Source: Tricholomella constricta
Lineage: Eukaryota > Basidiomycota > Agaricomycetes > Agaricales > Lyophyllaceae
DNA: 64,000 nucleotides
Direction of reading: 5' to 3'
Assembly: GCA_013368375.1 (NCBI GenBank)
Contig: JAACJP010000007.1
Coordinates: 124,001 to 188,000 of the forward strand
The translations under genes and the position numbers were made by a program. The notes under the pieces were generated by a model. The model did no database searches. It saw only the letters and a program-made list of their open reading frames with translations, and was not told where the DNA came from. Shown one piece after another: positions 43,278-53,617 of this stretch (position 1 is the first letter of the stretch; each line of letters starts with the position of its first letter).

Positions 43278-46200
43278 ATAGACGAGCCCCAAGAGCCCCG
43301 GGTAAGCTAAGAATCTGGCAACAAAACGTCCGCAAATCCGACCTCGCCCAAGCGTCAGTCCTCAACACCGCCCGACCTGAAGACTGGGACGTCATCGCCC
43401 TCCAAGAACCCTTCCTCGACCGACTAGGCAACACCAAAGCCTCTCCCTTCTGGACCGTCCGCTATCCGTTTCACCACCGCCGCGACGGCAGCACCCGCTC
43501 CCGTTCGGTCCTCCTTATTAACTCCAACATCGCTACAGATGCGTATACCCTAATCGATATACCCAGCACGGACATCACCGCGGTCCGTTTTAACGGCGCC
43601 CATGGACATCTCTCCTTATTCAATGTTTATAATGACTGCACTCATAATGACAGCCTCACAGTCCTTTCTAATTTTCTAACCTCCTCCATCCACATAGCCA
43701 GACCATCCCCCAGCGACCACATGCTATGGCTCGGCGACTTTAATCGGCACCACCCACTCTGGGAGAGCGTCGACAACCGCCATCTCAATTCCTCGGAGCA
43801 AGCCATCCGACCCCTCCTGAACCTCCTGCATGACTACGACATGGACCTGGCCCTCCCACCGGCAAGGCACACCCTCCAGACCGCTGGCGACAGATGGACC
43901 CGGCCCGACAACGTCTGGCGCTCTCACCATTCGATCGACCCTATCATCTCATGCGACGTCGATGCCAGCCTCCGACCCCCCATCACCGACCATCTGCCTG
44001 TCATCACAGTTGTAGAACTCCCCATCGCCCGCACCTCATCACCACCGTCCCGCGACTTCCGAGCCGCCGACTGGAAACTCTTCCGCGAAACGCTCAAAAC
44101 ACAAATCAGCCAACGCTCACCGGCGCGCCGCATCACCTCATCCGAGGAATTCGATGCGAAGGTGAAGTTACTAACAGAGCTAATCCAAGAAACCATAGCC
44201 GCCGAGGACACCGTCCCGATGAAGAAACCTTGCCCCTACTCCAAGCGTTGGTGGTGCTCTGAGCTCGCCGAGTTCAAACGACCGCGAAGCCACGCCAGCA
44301 ACGAAATGTATAAGTACCGCGACATACAAGATCATCCGGCCAAGGCCGAATTCAAACGCCTATCCCGGGCGATGGCCGACAAAATCGAAGAAAAGCGACG
44401 TGAACACTGGGTCGAGTGGCTAGAAAACATTGACGCTCGCCAGATCTACACGGCGAATAAGTATGTCGTCAATGAGCCAACTGACTTCTCCTGCGACAGG
44501 GTTCCGGACCTCAAAACCAAGGTGGATGGCATCCTCAAATTGGCATCCACCAACGGTGACAAAGCCGAAGCCTTAGCTGAGTCCTTCTTTCCCCCCCCAC
44601 CTACATCCCCATCCACCCCCCCCTCTGCATACCCCAAACCCCTCCCGGGGATCCGTTACTTTACCCGCGCCCGTATTCTCTCGGCCATTGGCCAGCTGAA
44701 GCCGCACAAAGCACCGGGTCCTGACGGGATTCCGAACATTGTGCTGAAACGCTGTGCTGACGTCCTCGTCGATCACCTTTTCTTCATCTACCGCGCGGTC
44801 ATCGAACTTGATGTTTACCACAGCAGCTGGCTAGTCTCCACGACATTAGTCCTCCGCAAACCGGGTAAACCGGCATACGACGTCGCCAAGGCTTACCGCC
44901 CGATTGGACTTCTGAACACCATCGGGAAGCTCCTCTCTACACTCGTAGCCGCTGACCTATCCCATCTCGCAGAGAAACACCACATGTTTCCACCAGGCCA
45001 GTTCGGTGGCCGTCCAGGCAGAAACACAACCGACGCTATGCACCTGGTGGCACACAAAGTCAAAGACGCATGGCGTGCTGGTAACGTCGCCGTCGCACTG
45101 TTCCTCGATGTTCAGGGGGCCTTCCCCAACACAGTCAAAGAACGACTCATCCACAACATGAAAGAACGAGGCGCCCCCGCCTGCTACGTCAAACTCGCCG
45201 AACGGATGCTAACCGGTCGCTCCACGCACATGAAATTCGACGACTACACCTCGGAACCAACGGCGATCCTCAACGGCACCACCCAAGGCTGCCCGCTGTC
45301 CATGCTCTACTACGCATTTTACAATGCACCACTAATACTAACAGCCCCCCCCGGCAGCAAGACCGAGACCTCCATAGGCTTTGTCGACGATTCGATGTAC
45401 CTCGCCGTCGCCAAAACCCTCCAGGAGGCCCATGCCATCATTGCCGATATGACCGAACGCCCCGGAGGGGGCTTCGACTGGTCCCAATCCCACAACTCCC
45501 CGTTCGAACTCTCAAAGCTCGCCCTCATGAACTTCCCACGTTCCCACCGAGACGTCATCCCCCCGGACCTCACCCTTTCGCGAAGCAACCCCGACGGCAC
45601 TCGAACAATCCAAGTAGTAGAAACCGCACTGACATACAAGTATCTCGGTGTGGTCTTCGACCCCAAGCTACGCTGGACTGCCCACCACCAGAAAGTACTA
45701 GCAAGCGCCACCTGGTGGTCCTTCCAAGTCGCCCGCCTCTCGAAGATATCCGGCGGGATGCCCCCTCACCGGATTCGCCAATTATACAACACGGTCGCCG
45801 TCCCGGCCTTTACTTACGCTGCAGATGTCTGGTACACCGGTGTTCACGACTCCCCCAGCGGCAAGAAACGACTCGGCTCTGTCGCCATCACCAAGAAACT
45901 CACCCCGGTGCAACGCCGCGCAGCAAAACTCGTCACCGGCTCGCTCAGCACGACAGCCGGCGACGTCCTGGATGCTCACACTAACCTTCTCCCCATAGAC
46001 CTCCTCTACCACAAGATCCTCCAGCGCGCCGCCATCCGCCTGGCCTCCCTACCCAACACCCACCCTCTCCACGGCCCCGTCCGCAAAGCCGCCCGCCGCT
46101 CGGTCAAACGACACAAGTCACCCCTCCACAACCTATTCTCTATCACAGGAATCGATCCCAACACAGTCGAAACGGTCGACGCCTTCAGACGCCGACCCAA

Positions 46201-47368
46201 CTATGCGCCCTCGTTCACCACGCATATCGAAGGTGACAAAGACTCTGCGCTTACCGAAGCTAACCGCATTTACCGCCTAGCGCCCACCTCTGTCTACTGC
46301 GACGGGTCGGGCTTCGAAGGCGGTGTCGGCGCCTCCGCAGTTCTCTACGTCAACGGCATCGAAAAGTCGTCCCTCAAGTACCACCTCGGCCCCATCTCCA
46401 AGCACACCGTCTACGAGGCCGAAATCGTCGGCATCACCCTGGCCCTACACCTACTAACCTCTACATCCCGCAGCCTCCCCGACATCACCGCCATCGGCAG
46501 CGACAGTCAAGCGACAATAAAGGCCCTTCGCAACCAGAAACCACACCCCGCCCACTACTTATTAGACAGAGTCCACACTGCCGCTGAAAAACTCCACGTC
46601 AAACAGGACCGCATCACTCGCGCAGACGAGAGACGAGCCACCCTACGGAGAGGTAACAAGTGGACTGACAAAACACGTAGAGCCATTAACCTGCAGGTCC
46701 ACTGGACCCCGGGCCATGTTGACTTCGGGCCCAACGAACGCGCCGACGAAATCGCCAAATCCGCAGCTCAAGGCGCCTCCAGCCCCTCAAAAGCCCTCCC
46801 GGTCTATCTCCGACACAAACCCCTCCCGACCAGCATACCCGCCCTACGCCAAACACACCAAACCGCCCTCCAAACTCGCTGGAAACAAAGATGGAAGAAG
46901 TCCCCAAGATATGCCGCGATTAACGCCATCGACAAGTCACTCCCGTCCAAGAAATTCCTCAAGCTCGTAGCCCCCCTCGACCGCCGCCGTTCCGCTCTAG
47001 TCGCCCAACTTCGCACCGGCCATTCACCCCTCAACCAACACCTCTTCCGCATCCATTGCTCCGAAACCCCGACCTGTCCTCACTGCCAAGGCATAACTCC
47101 CGAGACAGTCCGACACTTCCTCCTCGTGTGCCCCCACTACCAACATGAACGCCACCACCACCTCCGCCGTAACCTCAAAAGAAAAGCTGAGTCAATGTCC
47201 CACCTCCTCTCAAGCTCCGATGCCCTGAAACACCTGCTCAGATTCACCCACGCGACCAAACGCTTCAAATCAGCAACCGAAACGATCCGCTTCCTCGCCG
47301 CCGAGCGTGCCCAAGAGAGGGCCGACAGGCCCCGTCACCCACACCGCCGAACCAACCCCGTCGACTGA
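43274..47368 (+). CDS. LINE ORF2 (endonuclease, reverse transcriptase, RNase H)
   Basis: It codes 1364 residues. The APE-like endonuclease occupies about residues 10–250, with IWQQNVRKSD, VIALQEPF, MLWLGDFNRHHPLW and ITDHLPVI. The reverse transcriptase occupies about 470–750, with KAYRPIGLLNTIGKLLS, LFLDVQGAFPNTV (motif A Asp near 609), GTTQGCPLSMLYYAFYNAPL and IGFVDDSMYLAV (motif C near 702). The RNase H domain lies at about 1005–1155, with VYCDGSGFEGGVG, YEAEIVGITLAL, GSDSQATIKAL and WTPGHVDFGPNERADEIA. The C-terminal zinc motif CPHCQGITPETVRHFLLVCPH is near 1268. All catalytic acidic residues are present, so the protein looks active. It would nick DNA and prime cDNA synthesis at the target. 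Confidence 0.95.
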   Translation: MNRRAPRAPGKLRIWQQNVRKSDLAQASVLNTARPEDWDVIALQEPFLDRLGNTKASPFWTVRYPFHHRRDGSTRSRSVLLINSNIATDAYTLIDIPSTDITAVRFNGAHGHLSLFNVYNDCTHNDSLTVLSNFLTSSIHIARPSPSDHMLWLGDFNRHHPLWESVDNRHLNSSEQAIRPLLNLLHDYDMDLALPPARHTLQTAGDRWTRPDNVWRSHHSIDPIISCDVDASLRPPITDHLPVITVVELPIARTSSPPSRDFRAADWKLFRETLKTQISQRSPARRITSSEEFDAKVKLLTELIQETIAAEDTVPMKKPCPYSKRWWCSELAEFKRPRSHASNEMYKYRDIQDHPAKAEFKRLSRAMADKIEEKRREHWVEWLENIDARQIYTANKYVVNEPTDFSCDRVPDLKTKVDGILKLASTNGDKAEALAESFFPPPPTSPSTPPSAYPKPLPGIRYFTRARILSAIGQLKPHKAPGPDGIPNIVLKRCADVLVDHLFFIYRAVIELDVYHSSWLVSTTLVLRKPGKPAYDVAKAYRPIGLLNTIGKLLSTLVAADLSHLAEKHHMFPPGQFGGRPGRNTTDAMHLVAHKVKDAWRAGNVAVALFLDVQGAFPNTVKERLIHNMKERGAPACYVKLAERMLTGRSTHMKFDDYTSEPTAILNGTTQGCPLSMLYYAFYNAPLILTAPPGSKTETSIGFVDDSMYLAVAKTLQEAHAIIADMTERPGGGFDWSQSHNSPFELSKLALMNFPRSHRDVIPPDLTLSRSNPDGTRTIQVVETALTYKYLGVVFDPKLRWTAHHQKVLASATWWSFQVARLSKISGGMPPHRIRQLYNTVAVPAFTYAADVWYTGVHDSPSGKKRLGSVAITKKLTPVQRRAAKLVTGSLSTTAGDVLDAHTNLLPIDLLYHKILQRAAIRLASLPNTHPLHGPVRKAARRSVKRHKSPLHNLFSITGIDPNTVETVDAFRRRPNYAPSFTTHIEGDKDSALTEANRIYRLAPTSVYCDGSGFEGGVGASAVLYVNGIEKSSLKYHLGPISKHTVYEAEIVGITLALHLLTSTSRSLPDITAIGSDSQATIKALRNQKPHPAHYLLDRVHTAAEKLHVKQDRITRADERRATLRRGNKWTDKTRRAINLQVHWTPGHVDFGPNERADEIAKSAAQGASSPSKALPVYLRHKPLPTSIPALRQTHQTALQTRWKQRWKKSPRYAAINAIDKSLPSKKFLKLVAPLDRRRSALVAQLRTGHSPLNQHLFRIHCSETPTCPHCQGITPETVRHFLLVCPHYQHERHHHLRRNLKRKAESMSHLLSSSDALKHLLRFTHATKRFKSATETIRFLAAERAQERADRPRHPHRRTNPVD

Positions 47369-47768
47369 GCCGACTGCCACCACCCAGTACTTCTCTACTA
47401 CCCTACCCATCCCTTAATTCTAGCCTCATAACGGCACTCGACAAATCGCCTCCCCGTCAACCTCCAACCTTAAAATTGCTCCCTTTTCGGTCAGAGTGCA
47501 CTGTCGTGCTGCTCGTTCACCCCCTCGCCCGCTCTGCGGGCCTTTGTCGCCGCCAAAACCGAACCACGATCCACCCACCACCGATTACTTACTTCTCAGG
47601 GGCCTAACAGGGGAGCACGGTCTAAAACGGCGGTGGACACGCCGGCTCACTCATTCTCCGCTTACTCGGGGGGGTGTTGCATTCAATGTCTCTCGTAATA
47701 CTGTAGCTACCTGTTCGCATGTACCGTGGACCATAGGCGCAATGCGCCTTGAACACGATAAAATGATT

Positions 47769-47787
47769 AAAAAAAAAAAAAAAAAAA
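47769..47787 (+). other. Poly(A) tail of the LINE
   Basis: Nineteen consecutive A bases between the 3' untranslated region and the duplicated target site. The last two may belong to the target duplication. Confidence 0.95.
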
Positions 47788-47797
47788 GGCCATCGGC
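47786..47797 (+). repeat. Right target-site duplication of the LINE
   Basis: The second copy of AAGGCCATCGGC, after which HsbA-5 exon 1 resumes in its original frame. Confidence 0.9.
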
Positions 47798-48376
47798 GCT
47801 CTCCCGAACACACAGGCCAATGTGAAGGTACTTTCTCTACATTTGAAACCCAAGTGCTATTATCGATAAAGATATCTCCCCAGGATTTAGCTACGGCCGC
47901 GAAGAACTTGATTCTCGCGCTCAACAAAGGCACCGCAGATGCTGCTGTAAGTGAACCAACTTCGAGAAAGATTTTATCCGTACATAAAGCTCATTCTTAT
48001 GTTCACCATGCAGAACATCGCGAGCTTGACCGCCGCCGAAGCCCAAGTTGTCACCAACGACGTTCAGTCCTTCGTTCCAGAGGTCGGGCATGCATTGGCC
48101 GTCATCGTCTTGAAGCATGCTGCGTTCCCTGCCGGTTCCCTTGCCCTCGCAGGACAGACGCTGAGGGCAATTGATAAGAGCGCCCAGACGTTTGGGGATG
48201 CCCTGATCAAGAATGCTAAAGTACGTATACGTACCTCAAATGATCCATCATGTCTTCTTGACATAACATGCTGAAAATGGTTTGTGCTATAGCCCAACGT
48301 GCTCAATCAGGCGACGGCTATCAAAGCCGATCTCATTGCCAAGTTCAGAATTGCTGAAGCTGCGTTCCCTGTGTAG

Positions 48377-49168
48377 TGCACGTCGTTGTGAGGGTCCCTT
48401 TGAAGTACGAGTTTTACTGATGAGTTTGAAAGAATGTTGTTCTTGCTGTGTAGGGCATGTATCAGAGTTTAGCTTGAATGTAAATACCGTTGTCGGCGAT
48501 GTAACGTCTCTCGGCGCCGCTGTGAGTGCTTGGAAGAAATGATACGAATTTTAAATTGTTACCACGTGGATAATCAGATGCTACAGAAGCGTAATTACTT
48601 TACGCCCACTCAGTAAGTAATTTTTTGTGCAAGGCAGTCGCATAAGGATCAGGGCTACAGGACTAATCGATAATGAGCAGTCCAAGGATCAGAATCGCGG
48701 CGGCCGGTGTCGGCGATGCAGCCCAACCGGGGTACGCATAGCATGAAAGTATTCTAATTCCACCGCAAAGCCCTCACATTCTTTGATCGCGTTCGGAGAC
48801 TGTGATTATCCATCAAACGACTATAATCTAACTCAACGTCTCTTCCATGTGGGGGGGTTCATAATGCGGGGTAAACAGACGAGGTACAGAAGGAACACCG
48901 CCACTCGATAGACCCCAGCTGACTACTTTTCGTCATTTTATAGTGTGCACCTGTCAAACATTCGAGCGATCTGGTCCAATAGAAGCACAGGCCGCAATAA
49001 TGGAACTTGGAAGTTTATACGCTTTCCGACATTTTACGAGTGTAAAATCGATCCCGTGGTCAGTAAAAAGTGCGATCCATGGAACTAGTACTGAGCCCAA
49101 CGCGCCCCGTCGGCAGTCCGAATAACATGAGCTTTATTTCTTCGAGATAATAGGGCCTTCACGAAGGC
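48377..49168. other. Intergenic region with a possible HsbA exon-1 remnant
   Basis: About 0.8 kb. A short open stretch at 48470–48542 reads LNVNTVVGDVTSLGAAVSAW, resembling the DVGNIHVQVTSLDKAI part of HsbA-5 exon 1, without signal peptide or following exons. The remainder holds the promoter of HsbA-6, including the GTGCACCTGTCAAA string near 48944 shared with HsbA-2. Confidence 0.4.
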
Positions 49169-49175
49169 TATAAAG
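49169..49175 (+). promoter_or_regulatory. TATA box of HsbA-6
   Basis: TATAAAG about 85 bp before the ATG at 49258, within GAAGGCTATAAAGAG, similar to the GAAGGCTATAAGA of HsbA-3. Confidence 0.6.
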
Positions 49176-49257
49176 AGAATCAAGTAAACGTTCAGAACTC
49201 GCCATCTCGAGTGTTTAACCGACTTCTCCAGACAACTCTACTCTCTCTCAGCTCAAT

Positions 49258-49985
49258 ATGCGATTCTCCAGCGTCTTTGTCCTCGCCTCGCTTGTGGCCA
49301 CCAGCTTCGCCACCACCGTGGATGACATTCTTAATGACATTTCTGTCATCTCCACCAAGCTCAATTCCCTCGACGACGCCATCACCGCCTTCCCCGTAAC
49401 CGGTGGCTCTCTGGCCAAGGCTCTTGTACGTCAACCAATTCCGTTCTTTTTAACGTCCACATACTAACCTCACCGTCACTTCAGGCCATCCACTCTAATG
49501 CCGTATCCCTCGGCACCTCCATCGACAAGGCCACCACCGACACCCTCGTAAGTCACGATCCCCAACTTTTTTGATCAGTCAAAGTTAACAAACCCCGGCG
49601 TAACCCCCACAGGCCGTGGATCCCAACCCCGTGTCCGAAGCCGACGCCGGAGCACTCATCGCGGCCTTCGAGGTGCTGGAGCCCGTCATCAAACACGCAT
49701 TGGTGGGCATCGTGGACAGGAGGCCCGCATTCACGGCCCTCCCCATCGGCGGCATCCCCGCCCTCGTCAAGCAAGACCTGAACAACCTCAGCGCTAGCAC
49801 CATCGCTCTTGAGGACGCCCTGGTGTCTGTTACTCCCGTGCGTTGTTTATTCATGCTTGCTTTACACTGGCTGACGCGGTTATGATGTGGTGGCGCTGCG
49901 ATAGGAGAGCGCGGTCCCGGAAGCTGTTGAGCTTAGGAATAGGATAGACGCTGCGTTTGCGACTGCTATCGCTGCTTACGCATGA
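49258..49985 (+). CDS. Hydrophobic surface binding protein A-like, HsbA-6
   Basis: Exons 49258–49425, 49485–49547, 49613–49837 and 49905–49985 (168/63/225/81 nt) code 178 residues. The signal peptide is MRFSSVFVLASLVATSFA, then TTVDDILNDISVISTKLNSLDD. Exon 2 is AIHSNAVSLGTSIDKATTDTL. Exon 3 has GALIAAFEVLEPVIKHALVGIVDRRPAF–LPIGGIPALVKQDLNNLSAS, and the end RIDAAFATAIAAYA is shared exactly with HsbA-1, -2 and -3. No lesion was seen. It is a secreted helical protein; the surface-binding role is inferred from the family. Confidence 0.92.
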
Positions 49986-50543
49986 AAACGTCAAGCCTTC
50001 CCCCCCCCTCACGTATGGATTGTAAACGTGACGCCACCAGAAATCGTGATGAAGTTGACTAGGTTCGGATTGGGAGACTTGCTTCAAATAAGGTGGCTTT
50101 ACATGTACATTCGTTTCGTATTTTTTACCCATCAGTATGCCTGAGCTGTATATATCTGACTTGCCAATGAAGTTGTACTTGGAATATTTGGTGTCCAGAT
50201 TGGGTCGTGACCAATCACGTACTTACTGAGTTACGCGACGCGACGCGACTGTCGACACGTGAGCTGCAACTCGACTTGTTCCCGGACCACTCTGAGCTCT
50301 CTATTTTCCAGCCTACGGCGCTGCCATAGGCGTGCTAATCTTGGATGGCAGTCTAGATCGCAATGTTATTCCCAGGCTGAATCGAAATGGCCTCCAATAT
50401 CTCGGCTGACCCGTTCTGTAGGCTCTTCTCAAGGACTTCAAGGACCACCAACTCCTACGACGTCTACTAGCCTTAGCCTCTCTACACCTTCACCTCAAAG
50501 CCTACAGTTCTTTCCCATTCATACCCTCTTTCAGCCCCCAACA
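49986..50543. other. Intergenic region upstream of the kinase gene
   Basis: About 0.56 kb holding the 3' end of HsbA-6 and the promoter of the kinase, including a short GCGAC repeat near 50233–50249. No gene is supported. Confidence 0.45.
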
Positions 50544-53500
50544 ATGCCTTTTTTCAAATCCCCGAAAGTTTCTTTCCGTGTCTTCGTCGACAAGACGTTC
50601 AAGAAGGTGAGCGTTCATTACCATTTCCGATTCGATGAAGAAGACATGTAAATTGCTGATTATTTTCAGACTTCCTCCATGTCTTCCAGGCGTCTCGAGG
50701 CGGTCAACAAGACCCAAGTTAGCCAAACCTGTTCGCCTCCCGTCAGTGACCCACTTTTCGCTTACATGTGGCACATATACTTACGGCTTTTCAAATACAG
50801 AAAGTCAAGTTGGAAGTCGATCTGGGGGATGCGTTTCATGATCCTACCGTCTTGGATGTTCGCAGGAATCTGGTGTATGGATTGCAAGATTTCGTGCGTC
50901 GTCTCTAAGCCCATTCGTTCTATTCTTCTGACCGGTTATGCTTTTGACAATACAAAGGTTATGGAAGTTAGCAAGATTACCGTCATCGGGTCCCCGACCG
51001 TCGCCAAGGTCTTACTGTCGCCTTCGCCTTCCCCGACCATCGTCGTCGAAGAACCAGTCAAGGCGATTGAGCCTGCTCCTGCCCCTGCCGCCATGCTCGA
51101 AATCGCCGTCGCGCCGCCAATGCCTGTCCAATTCGAAGGTCCAGCAGCCACAGCTTTTTCTCCACTTTCTTCGTCCGCCGCCACCAGCGGACGTGTGATG
51201 AAGCTGGACGATCTGAAGCTCATCAAGGTCCTTGGGAAAGGCTCGAGCGGACAAGTACACCTCGTTCAAGATAAGATCACGAAGGAACGCAGGGCGTTGA
51301 AGGTCATTCCCAATACGAAGATGGTGGCTGGCGATGTGGCGGGGCTTATGGAGGAGCTGGTGATTCTACGCTACCTGAGGAACGCGCCCTTTCTCCTTTC
51401 TTTGGACGCTTCATTCTATGACACGAGGAACTTTTACTTCGTTTTGGTGCGCTTGTCTCTCACTCTCTACCTTGCTGCCTCCCAGACTCACTTTTTGCCT
51501 CTAGCCGATGCATCCAACCGACGTCGAGAGTGAGATAATCAGGTGCCAGAAGCTCAGCAAGGAAAGGTCGCGTTTCTATTTCGCCGAAGCAGTGAGTCGC
51601 CCTCCATCCCCATTTCCTTCCATATTCCTAAAATTATTCTCCCAACCAGTACATCGCCCTCACCTACCTCCACTCCGAGGGTATCATCCACCGCGACGTC
51701 AAGCCCGCGAACATGCTCATCGACCACGAAGGCCACCTCGTCCTCTGCGACTTTGGCCTCGCGCGCGATTTCCATGCAATGCCCACAGTCGCGGAGCGGG
51801 CCTTCCAGCCGTTTTGGCCCTATGCCCGCAAGGACGTGGTGACGCCCACCACACGCCGCCGCGATGGCTCGGATCCCGCGCTCCAGTTCACGCTCAAGGC
51901 CATGTGCGGGACAGGCCTCCATATGTCCCCGGAACTGGTACAGGGCGAGTGGTATTCCTTCGGCGTCGACATTTGGGCCCTCGGCGTTTGCCTGTACATG
52001 ATGCTCACGGGCAGGGTAAGCATCTCTATTCATCATCATCATAAGGCTTATACTTACTTAGTTGTTTACAGCCGCCGTTCGACACCGAGTCCCCGGAATT
52101 CGAGGAGTTAAAGAAGGAGATCTTGTACACGGATTTATCATTTTTGCCAAAGGACAACCTCGATGATGCCACTCAGGATTTCCTGCTCTCGGTCCGTCAC
52201 TTATCACCAATTTTCCATGCCAATCAAACTAAAAATGTCGTTTTTTTTTCCCCGCACAGCTCCTGGAGAAAGATCCCGAGGATAGGATACGCCTTACGGA
52301 GCTCGAGGAGAATCCATTCTTCGAAGGCGTGTAAGTGGCAGCCCCCTCTCTAACCAAGCCTTCTTTCGCTGATGGGCCGGGCCTCGCTCGCTATCCTACA
52401 GGAACTGGGTGCTCATGGAACAAAGGGCCGCCGTCGCACCCTGGACTCCCCCCTTCGAGCCCGGACACGTCATGCACGAAAAGGCCGACCCCTTCCTCCC
52501 CGGCGCACCCTTCGACGACGCAGGCCCCTACCCCGAGTTCAACTATACCTCAGAGGATGTGAAGCAGGGTATCATTCGCGAGGAAGACATCATGGAAGAG
52601 GAGGATATCCAGGAAGGTGATGTGGATTTGTTCGTGGGCCAGGAACATGACGCACCTCCCTGTTCCATTAAGGATTTCTTCCGCCGCGTGTTCAGCCCGA
52701 AATCGCCGGGGAGGGCTCGTAACGAGAGCACAAGCACGAGCACGAGCATGAGCACCACGTCCTCTGCTGCTGCTGCTGGTGCATCTCTCCCTCCCTCTCC
52801 GCTCTTTTTCGGCCCGACCCCGTCGATACCGTCTATTTCGTCCTCGCCCTGGCTCGCGTTCGATTCCTCGGTCGGGAACGACGAGCCCGACGGGCCCTTT
52901 GACGACGTCGTGTTGGAGGACATCGAAGCCGGTATCGCCAAGCTCGAAGCTATACTTGAGGGTAAGTACGACGATTTGGAAGCTTGCGTCGAGATTGAGG
53001 GCGCTGAGGAACCTGAATACCCCGTTGTCGTCGCGATGAAGGAGGAGCCTCGCGGGGAGGAACAGGAGAAGGAGCAGGAAGAGGAGGAGGAGGGGGAGAA
53101 GGAGGAGGAGGAAGAGGAGGAGGAGCGGCCTTTGCCTTCCCCGTTCAAAGCATTCTTCAGGCGCCTGTTCAACCCCAAGTCATGGAGGAAGGCCCGCAAC
53201 ATCAACATCAACATCAACATCAACGTTGACGACATGGACATGAACATGAACATGACACCCGATGCGTCGTCCGCCGCCGCCCTGCCTTCTGAATCTGCGC
53301 CCCTCAACACCAACACTGGAACTGAAGGGCCCGGGCCCGACGACTCGGACTCGGACTCGATTGCTCCGCCGCCCAGGAGGGCCTTCGAGGGCTCTATCAA
53401 TGACCCTATCCGGTCTCTCGCCTTGGCACCGGTCTCGGTCTCGGTCGCGGCGGCTGTGAATTACATCGAGAACGGGACTCTTACTGGGACTGGGACTGGT

Positions 53501-53617
53501 GCTGGGACTGGTGCTGGAACTGGTATACTCGACAAGCTTCGGTTATGGATCAAGCATTTGTTGGTGCCGACGTCAAGGTCGTCCCGCTCTCTGTACCGGG
53601 GTATATGCGCGCTTTGA
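50544..53617 (+). CDS. Serine/threonine protein kinase with long repetitive tail
   Basis: A multi-exon gene; the start at 50544 codes [21 protein letters not shown] (exon 1 50544–50606). A small N-terminal domain ([20 protein letters not shown]) and a Pro/Ala-rich linker precede the kinase domain, which begins near 51209 with [16 protein letters not shown]. Visible residues are ATP Lys in [25 protein letters not shown], the activation-segment end [27 protein letters not shown] and a C-lobe segment [15 protein letters not shown]. The kinase is thus catalytically complete, with an insertion rich in basic residues before the SPE motif. The last exon (about 52402–53617) is an acidic low-complexity tail with a repeated FFRR(V/L)F(S/N)PKS module, an Asn–Ile repeat and a Gly–Thr repeat. 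The AGC-like subgroup is likely but not certain. The substrate is unknown. Confidence 0.85.
53197..53252. repeat. Coding microsatellite in the kinase tail
   Basis: Repeated AACATC units followed by a GACATG/AACATG run, coding Asn–Ile and Asp/Asn–Met dipeptides in the kinase C-terminal tail. Confidence 0.85.

Larger units (their letters stand above)
41336..47787 (+). mobile_element. Full-length non-LTR retrotransposon (Tad1-like LINE)
   Basis: A 6.45-kb element with a 5' untranslated region of about 160 bp, ORF1 (41499–43277), ORF2 (43274–47368), a 3' untranslated region of about 400 bp and a 19-nt poly(A) run (47769–47787). It is flanked by a 10–12-bp target duplication within exon 1 of HsbA-5. 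Both reading frames are uninterrupted and every catalytic motif of the endonuclease, reverse transcriptase and RNase H is present. The combination of ORF1 zinc knuckles, APE-type endonuclease, RT, RNase H and a C-terminal CCHC-like motif is that of the Tad1 clade of fungal LINEs. Intact frames, a homogeneous tail and a perfect target duplication indicate recent insertion. Confidence 0.93.
41204..48376 (+). pseudogene. HsbA-5, HsbA gene split by a LINE insertion
   Basis: The gene starts at 41204 with the signal peptide MKFAYALIALASLATSLAAG and continues FDTIKADVGNIHVQVTSLDKAIG to 41335. The coding sequence then resumes 6.45 kb later, after the LINE and the duplicated target site, at 47798 (LPNTQANVK to 47827). 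The remaining exons are 47884–47946, 48014–48220 and 48293–48376, with DLATAAKNLILALNKGTADAA, NIASLTAAEAQVVTNDVQSF and an end FRIAEAAFPV. The four-exon plan matches the other HsbA genes. It is sequence-divergent from HsbA-1/2/3/6 but free of other lesions, so the insertion is probably the only and a recent cause of inactivation. In the present state translation ends at a TGA inside the LINE (41345–41347). Confidence 0.88.

Noticed and set aside
43894..44262. Alternative frames inside the LINE
   Set aside because: They lie within ORF2, which is open over its full length with all domain motifs.
52543..53400. 285-codon antisense frame across the kinase tail
   Set aside because: It is the mirror of the GAG/GGA-rich acidic tail and reads as Ser-rich low complexity; the sense strand continues the kinase in phase.
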